The notes beneath the pieces were generated by a model that saw only the letters and a program-made list of their open reading frames with translations, did no database searches and was not told the DNA's origin. A DNA stretch of 30,297 nt, taken from contig CAYZQE010000018.1 in NCBI GenBank assembly GCA_964480635.1, forward strand, positions 1-30,297, read 5' to 3'. Within the stretch, counting starts at the first letter, position 1. Every line of letters starts with the position of its first letter. The position numbers and the translations under genes were made by a program. Shown piece by piece: positions 24,345-30,297 of the stretch. The DNA comes from CAYZQE01 sp964480635. GTDB lineage: Bacteria; Pseudomonadota; Gammaproteobacteria; GCA-001735895.

Positions 24345-24552
24345 GATACCTTTGCATAAAACGAAAGCGAAAGAAAAATAAATGTAATTTGCCTTATTGG
24401 CCACTCATGAGCATCCATGCTCTCGTGGCATTAGTGATTCCATTCACGTCAGGCGAAAAACGCAGGTAATAGCTGGCTATTGACCAGTTTTTCAACGAAA
24501 AGCAGGCGGATTTCAGTTATTTTTATGAGCTTCTGTTTTATGCAAAGGCCTC
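24345..24552. mobile_element. 208-base miniature inverted-repeat element (MITE), IS5-like ends
   Basis: The ends are inverted repeats: 24345-24362 and the complement of 24535-24552 match at 16 of 18 positions (core CCTTTGCATAAAAC, 14 of 14), and the similarity continues imperfectly to about 48 bases per arm (24345-24393 and 24505-24552). TATTA flanks both sides (24340-24344 and 24553-24557), as a target-site duplication. The inside has no coding capacity, but holds a hairpin, GCCAC...GTGGC around GAGCAT/ATGCTC (24400-24429). Ends of this GA..CCTTTGCATAAAAC type recall some IS5-family elements, from memory only. It inserted between the LysM gene and the arsC-like gene and ends 30 bases before the latter's start codon. 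Confidence 0.85.
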
Positions 24553-24582
24553 TATTAATATTTACTTAATTAAGGAATCCAC

Positions 24583-24942
24583 ATGAGCGACATTCAACCT
24601 GTTATCTATTTCAATTGTTCTTGTAGTAAGTCGAAGCAAACTCTTGAACTATTAAAGGGGCAAGGCTTTGAACCAACGATCATTGACTATTTAGATAACC
24701 CACCAACCATCAATGAACTTAAAACTATTCTGAAACAATTGAATTTATCTGCCATTGATATTTTACGGCGCACAGAACCTGTTTTTTTAGAAGCAGGTTT
24801 AGATGCTGATGATCTAACAGAAGATGATCTATTAGAAGCCATAACGGGTTGCCCTAGCTTATTGCAACGCCCCATTGTTGTGTATAACAACCAAGCGGCA
24901 TTAGGTCGCCCAGCAGAAAACATTTTAGCCATACTAAAATAA
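24583..24942 (+). CDS. ArsC-family reductase-like protein with altered active site
   Basis: A 119-residue protein of the ArsC/Spx thioredoxin-fold family, here in the lineage usually called arsenate reductase beside wrbA. The expected motif is HNPxCSKS, and here it reads FNCSCSKSKQTL: the catalytic cysteine (C14) remains, but the His is Phe (F10) and the Pro is Cys (C12), making a CxC. The later family residues LRRTEPVFLEAGL, PSLLQRPIVV and GRPAENI are present, so it is a true member. Loss of the histidine that tunes the catalytic cysteine makes arsenate reductase activity doubtful; a thiol-redox role is possible. AAGGA lies six bases before the ATG. The mobile element ends just upstream. It forms a tight unit with wrbA (3 bases) and DUF2069. 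Confidence 0.8.
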   Translation: MSDIQPVIYFNCSCSKSKQTLELLKGQGFEPTIIDYLDNPPTINELKTILKQLNLSAIDILRRTEPVFLEAGLDADDLTEDDLLEAITGCPSLLQRPIVVYNNQAALGRPAENILAILK

Positions 24943-24945
24943 CCT

Positions 24946-25545
24946 ATGCCCAATATTCTCGTTTTATATTATAGTAAACATGGCAGCACCCGCCTTTTAG
25001 CAGAAGAAGCGGCCTATGGCATCGAGCAATCTGGTGAGCACACCGCAACCTTACGTACTGTTCCAGATATTTCAGCTAATAATGAAAAAACTGAGCACTC
25101 CGTCCCTGAATCAGGCTCACCTTACGTCACTTTAGATGATTTTAATCAAGCTGATGGATTAATGCTCGGCAGCCCTGCTTATTTTGGGAATATGTGCGCA
25201 CAAATGAAGTACTTTTTAGATCAAACGTCCTCTTCATGGCTTGCGGGCAAAATGATTGGCAAACCTGCGGCTGTTTTTACCAGCAGCTCAAGCTTACATG
25301 GCGGACAAGAAAGCGTATTACTTAGCATGATGCTTCCATTGCTACATCACGGCATGATTATTAGTGGCATCCCTTATGCTGAACCCGCTTTACTGAGCAC
25401 AACAACAGGTGGCTCTCCGTATGGGGCTTCTCACTTAGCGAGCCAAAACAAAATTGAATTAAGTCGCGATGAAATCAATTCTATGAGATATCTTGGTCAA
25501 CGTATTGCTTTATTAAGTCATCGTTTAAACGGTTTTGAATCATGA
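24946..25545 (+). CDS. wrbA: WrbA-like NAD(P)H:quinone oxidoreductase (flavodoxin fold)
   Basis: A 199-residue FMN-binding quinone reductase. The flavodoxin opening VLYYSKHGSTRLLAEEAAYG is the phosphate-binding loop (residues 5-24). The WrbA marks follow: GLMLGSPAYFGNMCAQMKYFLDQT near 67-90, KPAAVFTSSSSLHGGQE near 106-122, and the HHGMIISGIPYAEPAL stretch. FMN and NAD(P)H use are known for the family; two-electron reduction of quinones is the usual role, protecting against oxidative stress. The start is three bases after the arsC-like stop, and its end overlaps the next gene by four bases. Its place in this arsC-wrbA-DUF2069-hda set matches the order I recall from pseudomonads. Confidence 0.88.
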   Translation: MPNILVLYYSKHGSTRLLAEEAAYGIEQSGEHTATLRTVPDISANNEKTEHSVPESGSPYVTLDDFNQADGLMLGSPAYFGNMCAQMKYFLDQTSSSWLAGKMIGKPAAVFTSSSSLHGGQESVLLSMMLPLLHHGMIISGIPYAEPALLSTTTGGSPYGASHLASQNKIELSRDEINSMRYLGQRIALLSHRLNGFES

Positions 25546-25901
25546 TGAAATCAATACCCTACCTTCTAAGCTGGATAGGATTGCTAGGCGTTATTAGCTC
25601 TCAATCAATCATCATTATTGTTGAACATACTGATATTCCATTATGGCCTAGCTTCGTTTTATTTATGGCTGTTTTACCAATACGAGGCTTTATTCAAAAT
25701 CGTCGTTACACATTCCAATGGACTGGGTTTCTTTCTTTATTTTTTTTATCGGTTGGCGTTAGTGATTTTTTTGTGGTCGCAACACCTCACAGCAGTTCAT
25801 TTGTATTGCTTTGCTCCAGTGTTGTTCTCTATTTTGGCGTTGTTTTTCATGCCAAAAAGCTTGCCTATTACGAAGCTTTAGAGCGCAGTTCAAACCAATA
25901 A
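25542..25901 (+). CDS. DUF2069 family inner-membrane protein
   Basis: A 119-residue membrane protein with four hydrophobic segments, about 7-27, 34-50, 61-76 and 83-103. The WPSFVLFMAVLPIRGFIQNRRYTFQWTGFLSLFF stretch (given by its WPSFVLF and RGFIQ parts) is typical of DUF2069. Function unknown. The ATG overlaps the wrbA stop (ATGATG; either ATG could be used). It is the last gene of this plus-strand unit. Its 3' end overlaps that of hda by 12 bases, so the two converge without space for a terminator. Confidence 0.82.
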   Translation: MMKSIPYLLSWIGLLGVISSQSIIIIVEHTDIPLWPSFVLFMAVLPIRGFIQNRRYTFQWTGFLSLFFLSVGVSDFFVVATPHSSSFVLLCSSVVLYFGVVFHAKKLAYYEALERSSNQ

Positions 25902-26582
25902 AACCTCCTTAACAAAGGGGATTGTAATGTTTCTATGTTGTTCTAATGCTCGCTCATCAAGCTTTTTAAGCAAGCCTATTTGAGCGGATAGTTCTCGTTG
26001 AAAATGAACCAGCAGATAATCAATGACTTCAGGCCTTATTTTCAAACCCAATAATTTAGAACGAAACTGAATGATTTTTTTTAATTCAGTTTCGTTTGCC
26101 GTTACTAAACTAATTTGAACGCCAGCCTTAATTCGAGATGCCCAATCTTTTAATAAGAATCTATTAATTTCAGTTTTTAAGGCCGATAAAATAATTAACC
26201 AATGATGTCTCTGAGCATCATTATATAAATCATATAACTTTCTTTCCCAAACACGATTTCCAGCCAAATGATGAACATCGTCTATAATTAACACGCTGTC
26301 CTTATTACATTCAGCAATGATTTCAATGCCATATTCTAATAACATTTGGCCGCTAAAATACTGAAAAGGAATATTCTTTAATTGACAATATAATGCCGAA
26401 GCATTTAATAAATGGCTTTTACCTGTGGATGCTTCCCCAGTTACAAAAATTAAAGGTTCACTGGTTAAATCGATATGACGCTTTAAAGAATGCGATGCAA
26501 AGTCGTTATCACCATAATAATGTTCGAAGCTGCAAGACTGATCAAAACGCAGTGGTAATGCTAATTGCTGATATAAACTCAC
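25890..26582 (-). CDS. hda: DnaA regulatory inactivator Hda
   Basis: A 230-residue AAA+ protein that binds the sliding clamp and stimulates hydrolysis of DnaA-bound ATP after replication starts. The clamp-binding motif is at the N terminus, QLALPLR (6-12). The nucleotide site has Walker A GEASTGKS (49-56) and Walker B LIIDDVHHL (98-106), and DWASRI near 146-151 is the box VII region with the arginine. The start is a GTG that directly abuts the TAG of the DUF2066 gene (26583-26585), with no other nearby start, so initiation must rely on the ribosome already there. It is shorter than DnaA and lacks the DnaA DNA-binding domain. Confidence 0.93.
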   Translation of the reverse strand: MSLYQQLALPLRFDQSCSFEHYYGDNDFASHSLKRHIDLTSEPLIFVTGEASTGKSHLLNASALYCQLKNIPFQYFSGQMLLEYGIEIIAECNKDSVLIIDDVHHLAGNRVWERKLYDLYNDAQRHHWLIILSALKTEINRFLLKDWASRIKAGVQISLVTANETELKKIIQFRSKLLGLKIRPEVIDYLLVHFQRELSAQIGLLKKLDERALEQHRNITIPFVKEVLLV

Positions 26583-27695
26583 CTAAAATAACAAAAATCG
26601 ATAAGTCAAACTTAAGGCGTCTTGAGCAACACCTTCTTCTAGTATTTCAACAGTTGTATCAATAACCGGCAAATCAACTTGTTCGATGACATCACCTAAC
26701 TCTATTAAGTGCTGAAGCTCATCCGGTGAATTTCTTAAGGTTAAAGAAAATGAAACACTATTTGCTGACAATAATTTAACCTGGGTTTTCTCAACAACCG
26801 CCAAAGAAGAAAAATACCGTGCTACTGTTAGGTAACTTTCAAGAGTCGTTACATTAGAAACATTTATCACTACCGAGTTAATATTTTCTTTAATGCTGCC
26901 CAACGCATATTCTTGAGCTAATATTCTGGCTAAATGAGACATCGCCTTTTCCATAACAACCTCTTTAGTAGACGCTTTATGCTCCCACTGAAACAATTGC
27001 CCCGAAAACTGACTTTGCCAAATGCCTTTCCAACCTTGACCACTAATGCCGATTAACTCTCCGACAAGCACAACATCTGACTGGTACCTAAACCCTAAAT
27101 CATTAATCGCATTTAAATTATCCAACGCTGATTCTTTAAAATTTAGTACCGCCCTGTCTTCTAAGTCAAGTAATGGAAATTGAGTTGGCAAGCCATGTTT
27201 ACGTGACAACTTATCCATATATTCGATTAGTTCAGGTGCTGACTCCTCTGACACCAGCTCATGGCTTTTATTAATCTGCTTTGACATAACAATCAATACT
27301 GAGGGTCTTACACGCCCCCAAACTGGATAACCCTTGCCTCTTAAGAGCGCCTCAACTAAATTTTGTGAAAACTCAACACTTAAAATTATTTGGCTTTCTT
27401 CTACATCATCTTCGGACACTTCTTGACGTTCATAACGAAATTCTTTCACATAACGCGTACTACTTCTTAAACTGCGTTGTAGCGCTGGGTCATTTAATAA
27501 TTTAGGCGCCCCACTAATTTTAACCAGTACTTCAGCAAATGCTTTTCTAAACGTGTCTAGACGCAATTGAGTTGTTTGATTTTCAACAGGCAATTTAATG
27601 GTATATAAATCATCGACAATGGCCGCATTAGAAAGGGGAGAAAATGCTAATAAAAGCAATACAACAACCTGTAAAAAATTTAATTTCATATTCAT
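26583..27695 (-). CDS. DUF2066 family exported protein
   Basis: A 370-residue exported protein of unknown function. The signal peptide is clear (NFLQVVVLLLLAFSPLSNA, cleaved near residue 24). The body holds the DUF2066 region with QNTTQLRLDTFRKAFAEVLVKISG-like features (short marks: AEVLVKISG near 45-58 and RPSVLIVM near 125-132) and a second half with a repeated beta/alpha pattern. It is found next to hda and purM in many gammaproteobacteria, which fits here. The start has an ATG two codons later (MKLNF) as an alternative. It shares its upstream region with purM, transcribed the other way, in 108 bases. Confidence 0.85.
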   Translation of the reverse strand: MNMKLNFLQVVVLLLLAFSPLSNAAIVDDLYTIKLPVENQTTQLRLDTFRKAFAEVLVKISGAPKLLNDPALQRSLRSSTRYVKEFRYERQEVSEDDVEESQIILSVEFSQNLVEALLRGKGYPVWGRVRPSVLIVMSKQINKSHELVSEESAPELIEYMDKLSRKHGLPTQFPLLDLEDRAVLNFKESALDNLNAINDLGFRYQSDVVLVGELIGISGQGWKGIWQSQFSGQLFQWEHKASTKEVVMEKAMSHLARILAQEYALGSIKENINSVVINVSNVTTLESYLTVARYFSSLAVVEKTQVKLLSANSVSFSLTLRNSPDELQHLIELGDVIEQVDLPVIDTTVEILEEGVAQDALSLTYRFLLF

Positions 27696-27803
27696 TAGTT
27701 TTTAATTATTGGCCAACATAGAACAAAATGTAGAGTAATTATTATGACTTCATCTCAAGGGCATGTAAAATACCACATCCTAAATATTTCATGAACTCTA
27801 TTT

Positions 27804-28844
27804 ATGTCCTCTAAACCTTCTTTAAGCTATAAAGACTCTGGCGTAGACATCGCTGCTGGCAACGAACTTGTCGAACGCATTAAACCCGCTATTAAATCAA
27901 CTCACCGCGATGGCTGCGTGGGTAGCATTGGTGGTTTTGGAGGTTTATTTGAACTGCCACTTGATCGCTATAAAAAGCCATTGTTGGTATCAGGTACTGA
28001 TGGCGTTGGCACAAAATTAAAATTAGCCATAGAACTTAAAGAATATGACAGCATTGGCATTGACTTAGTTGCCATGTGCGCTAACGATATTGCCGTTATG
28101 GGCGCTGAAGCGCTTTTCTTTTTAGATTATTATGCCACTGGAAAACTCAGTTTAGACGTAGCCACGCAAGTCATTACAGGCATTGCTGAAGGTTGTAAAT
28201 TGGCGGGTTGTGCATTAATAGGTGGTGAAACGGCCGAAATGCCCGGTATTTATAACGAAGATGATTTTGATTTAGCTGGTTTTTGTGTCGGCATTGTTGA
28301 TAAGGACAACATCATTGATGGCTCTAATGTTGCTGTGGGTGACACACTCATTGCTATCGCATCAAGTGGCCCACATTCTAATGGCTATTCGTTAATTCGT
28401 AATATCATCAAACATGTTAATGCCGATTTAAGCAGCCCTTGTGGTGACACCACTTTAGCGAAAGCGTTAATTGCACCAACCACTATTTACACCAAACAAA
28501 TTTTAGCCTTAGCTGCTAACATCAAAATTTCAGCCATTGCTCATATTACGGGTGGCGGTTTATTAGAAAATATACCACGTGTTTTACCTGAATACACTCA
28601 AGCTGACCTTGACATTTCCAGCTGGGAATTACCCCCCGTTTTTCAATGGTTACAAAAATCAGGCAATGTTATTGATGAAGAAATGTATCGTACCTTTAAC
28701 TGCGGTGTAGGTATGGTTCTGAGCATTAAAAGTGAAGACACTAAAAAAACTCTAGCGCAATTAGAGCAACTGGGTGAAAAGGCTTGGGTTATAGGTTCAA
28801 TCAGTCAATCCCCTGATTCTGCCCCTTGTGTTGTTATCAGCTAA
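27804..28844 (+). CDS. purM: Phosphoribosylformylglycinamidine cyclo-ligase
   Basis: Makes aminoimidazole ribonucleotide from FGAM with ATP, the fifth step of purine synthesis. At 346 residues it is a standard PurM. The motifs are in order: SYKDSGVDIAAGNELV at 8-23, GGFGGLFELP, GTDGVGTKLKLAI, then the ALIGGETAEMPGIY region (about 140-153) and the SSGPHSNGYSLIR nucleotide-binding stretch. The ribosome site before the ATG is weak. The gene is divergent from DUF2066, and no PurR-like operator was recognised in the 108 bases between. purN follows 34 bases on. Confidence 0.97.
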   Translation: MSSKPSLSYKDSGVDIAAGNELVERIKPAIKSTHRDGCVGSIGGFGGLFELPLDRYKKPLLVSGTDGVGTKLKLAIELKEYDSIGIDLVAMCANDIAVMGAEALFFLDYYATGKLSLDVATQVITGIAEGCKLAGCALIGGETAEMPGIYNEDDFDLAGFCVGIVDKDNIIDGSNVAVGDTLIAIASSGPHSNGYSLIRNIIKHVNADLSSPCGDTTLAKALIAPTTIYTKQILALAANIKISAIAHITGGGLLENIPRVLPEYTQADLDISSWELPPVFQWLQKSGNVIDEEMYRTFNCGVGMVLSIKSEDTKKTLAQLEQLGEKAWVIGSISQSPDSAPCVVIS

Positions 28845-28878
28845 ATAAATCAGCTAAACATTTAATTGCTCTTTTAAT

Positions 28879-29553
28879 ATGCCTGAATTTTCCATTGTTG
28901 TTCTTATCTCGGGTAACGGCAGTAACTTGCAAGCCATTATCGACCAAATTGATAGTGGTTATCTTAATGCCACCATTAGCTGCGTCATTTCTAATAGACC
29001 TAATGCAGTTGGTTTAGCGCGCGCAGCAAAGCATAACATTGATCATTATGCTTTAGACCATACCCAATTTGCAACGCGTGAAGCTTATGATGCCGAGCTG
29101 ATTAAACTCATTCAGCCGTATCAACCTAACTGTATTGTTCTAGCTGGTTTTATGCGAATTTTAAGCGCTGATTTCTTTTTGCAATTCACCCATAAAATCA
29201 TTAACATTCACCCTTCTTTACTGCCTAAATATCAAGGTTTACACACTCACCAACGTGCTTTAGAAAACCAAGATAACGAACATGGCATTTCAGTGCATAT
29301 TGCAACTCAAGAGCTTGACAGTGGCCCTGTTATCGCCCAAGCATCCTTTAAGTTACATAAAAACGATAGCATTGAGTCATTACAAAAGAAGAGCCATCAA
29401 TTAGAACATGTTTTATATCCATTGGTATTACGCTGGATGATTCGTAAACAATTGGATATAAGTTCTGGTCGGGTTACCTTTGACCAAAAAAATCGAACTA
29501 AGCCCATCATGCTGGATCAAATAGCACCAGATGAATACCCTAAAATCAATTAA
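28879..29553 (+). CDS. purN: Phosphoribosylglycinamide formyltransferase (folate-dependent)
   Basis: Transfers a formyl group from 10-formyltetrahydrofolate to GAR, the third step of purine synthesis. The 224 residues fit the single-domain enzyme. The phosphate-binding loop LISGNGSNLQAI is at 9-20, the catalytic triad is N109, H111 and D147 (IINIHPSLLPKY and ELDSGPVIAQ), and the GFMRIL motif is present. The gene follows purM closely and overlaps the start of the DUF3108 gene by 23 bases. The three make one likely transcript, and it ends in a strong terminator after DUF3108. Confidence 0.97.
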   Translation: MPEFSIVVLISGNGSNLQAIIDQIDSGYLNATISCVISNRPNAVGLARAAKHNIDHYALDHTQFATREAYDAELIKLIQPYQPNCIVLAGFMRILSADFFLQFTHKIINIHPSLLPKYQGLHTHQRALENQDNEHGISVHIATQELDSGPVIAQASFKLHKNDSIESLQKKSHQLEHVLYPLVLRWMIRKQLDISSGRVTFDQKNRTKPIMLDQIAPDEYPKIN

Positions 29554-30217
29554 GCCTTTCCTTCTTTTACTTTTATACGTCTGCCTATTTAGTAGCAAAG
29601 TACAGGCCGAACTTAAGCCCTATACCGCTGTTTATAATGCTTATAGCAATGGTTTTCATGTTGGCGAAAGCACTCAAACTTTAATTAAATTAGAAGATTC
29701 ATGGCTGATAAAACTCAACACAGAAGCGACAGGCTTCGCCTCTTTTTTTCAAAGCAAACCCGCTACGCAACAGCAGGTTTTTAAAACTAAGCTCAATCAA
29801 CCCTTATTACTTAGCTCTAAAAGTGATTCTGGAAAGTCGAAAAAAAATGCTAAAAAACTAGCCTATTATGATGAAGCGAATGAGCAACTATTGGTTAGAG
29901 TTGGCGACGAAACAAAACGCATTAGCATCACACACCCGTTATCGTCCTATTTGTTATTACCCATTACTGCGGCGAATTTGCAGCCGAATACAACGTTAAA
30001 TGTTACGTTATATGATAAAGGCAAGGTAAAACAAAAGTTAATGGCCGTGCAAGAAATAAACACCGACAACTTGGTCGTGGATGTTTACAGTAAAGGCTCT
30101 AATAAACGTCTGCGTTATATTTTCAAACACGGCAATAAACACGTGCCTTTTCGTATTGAACGCTTTAAAAACAATGAAATTAAAGCTTATTTAGAATTGA
30201 ATGAATTTAATCATTAG
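29531..30217 (+). CDS. DUF3108 family exported protein
   Basis: A 228-residue exported protein of unknown function. The signal peptide is MNTLKSIKPFLLLLLYVCL onward to KVQA, cleaved near residue 26. The DUF3108 core begins KPYTAVYNAYSNGFHVGE, with the strand-rich body and the RIERFKNNE ending common to the family, which often follows purN in gammaproteobacteria. The ATG at 29531 lies inside the purN coding region in another frame, an overlap of 23 bases, and translational coupling is likely. No homologue of known function comes to mind; a lipid or envelope role is speculated for the family. Confidence 0.82.
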   Translation: MNTLKSIKPFLLLLLYVCLFSSKVQAELKPYTAVYNAYSNGFHVGESTQTLIKLEDSWLIKLNTEATGFASFFQSKPATQQQVFKTKLNQPLLLSSKSDSGKSKKNAKKLAYYDEANEQLLVRVGDETKRISITHPLSSYLLLPITAANLQPNTTLNVTLYDKGKVKQKLMAVQEINTDNLVVDVYSKGSNKRLRYIFKHGNKHVPFRIERFKNNEIKAYLELNEFNH

Positions 30218-30228
30218 CATGGCTCTAT

Positions 30229-30264
30229 ACCTGATTTACTGTGAAGCAGTAAATCAGGTTTTAT
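30229..30264 (+). terminator. Strong intrinsic terminator after DUF3108
   Basis: A 13-pair perfect stem, ACCTGATTTACTG (30229-30241) with CAGTAAATCAGGT (30247-30259), loop TGAAG, followed by a short T-rich run. It lies 11 bases after the stop and closes the purM-purN-DUF3108 unit. Confidence 0.9.
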
Positions 30265-30269
30265 TGACC

Positions 30270-30297
30270 TTATGATTTTCCACCCTTTTTAATCAGC
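30270..30297 (-). CDS. Possible 3' end of a minus-strand gene cut by the window edge
   Basis: On the minus strand one frame ends LIKKGGKS followed by TAA (30270-30272) and stays open to the edge. Eight codons are too few to identify it or to be sure it is a gene; a basic Lys/Gly tail is common in real proteins. Confidence 0.15.

Noticed and set aside
27696..27803. PurR-like operator or short leader peptide (ATG at 27744) before purM.
   Set aside because: No convincing palindrome of PurR type; the 16-codon frame has no feature beyond an ATG.
1..30297. CRISPR arrays, tRNA or rRNA genes, phage or toxin-antitoxin modules.
   Set aside because: No spaced repeats, no tRNA-like cloverleaf or rRNA motifs, and no phage or toxin proteins were recognised on either strand.

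Overview
This AT-rich window is a chromosomal segment of a gammaproteobacterium. The gammaproteobacterial assignment rests on gene content: BepA-type protease, Hda, RF3, RimI, a large/small-subunit acetolactate synthase pair of the IlvI/IlvH type, and the DUF2069, DUF2066, DUF3187 and DUF3108 families. A rhodanese-TusA-DsrE2 cluster at the left end is typical of organisms that pass sulfane sulfur through thiol carriers, so a sulfur-oxidising (Thiotrichales or SUP05-like) relative is a reasonable guess, but no dsr, sox or hdr genes lie in the window to prove it. There are no rRNA, tRNA, CRISPR or phage genes.

Layout. (1) 0.2-2.9 kb: bepA on the minus strand, divergent from rhodanese, tusA and dsrE2, ending in a strong terminator. 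(2) 3.1-9.1 kb: branched-chain amino acid synthesis, ilvI-ilvH-ilvC, terminator, pssA (phosphatidylserine synthase), then a 272-base gap with a good sigma70-like promoter, then leuA. (3) 9.1-13.0 kb: a compact run of family 4 uracil-DNA glycosylase, rimI, prfC and a DUF3187 exported protein. (4) 13.0-15.4 kb, minus strand: LysR regulator, a small unknown protein, an AI-2E/PerM-type membrane protein. (5) 15.6-18.4 kb: DUF4124 protein, proS, a small lytic transglycosylase. (6) 18.4-24.1 kb, minus strand: a LysM lipoprotein, a terminator, then a tightly packed five-gene run of TlpA-like thioredoxin, a second exported thioredoxin-fold protein (CPFC), a TolC-family outer-membrane protein, a short periplasmic adaptor and a GspE/PulE-type ATPase. 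(7) 24.3-24.6 kb: a 208-base miniature inverted-repeat element with a target duplication. (8) 24.6-30.2 kb: the housekeeping set arsC-like, wrbA-like, DUF2069 (plus), hda and DUF2066 (minus), purM, purN, DUF3108 (plus), closed by a terminator.

How the parts fit. Most of the window is core metabolism and translation. The regions most worth attention are the minus-strand export-like operon (two periplasmic thioredoxins, TolC, an adaptor and an orphan secretion ATPase, with no inner-membrane pump or pilus gene), the terminator lying directly in front of it, the non-autonomous mobile element beside it, and the sulfur-relay cluster with its leader hairpin and a methionine-rich DsrE2. All functional names are from reading the protein sequences; no database search was run.
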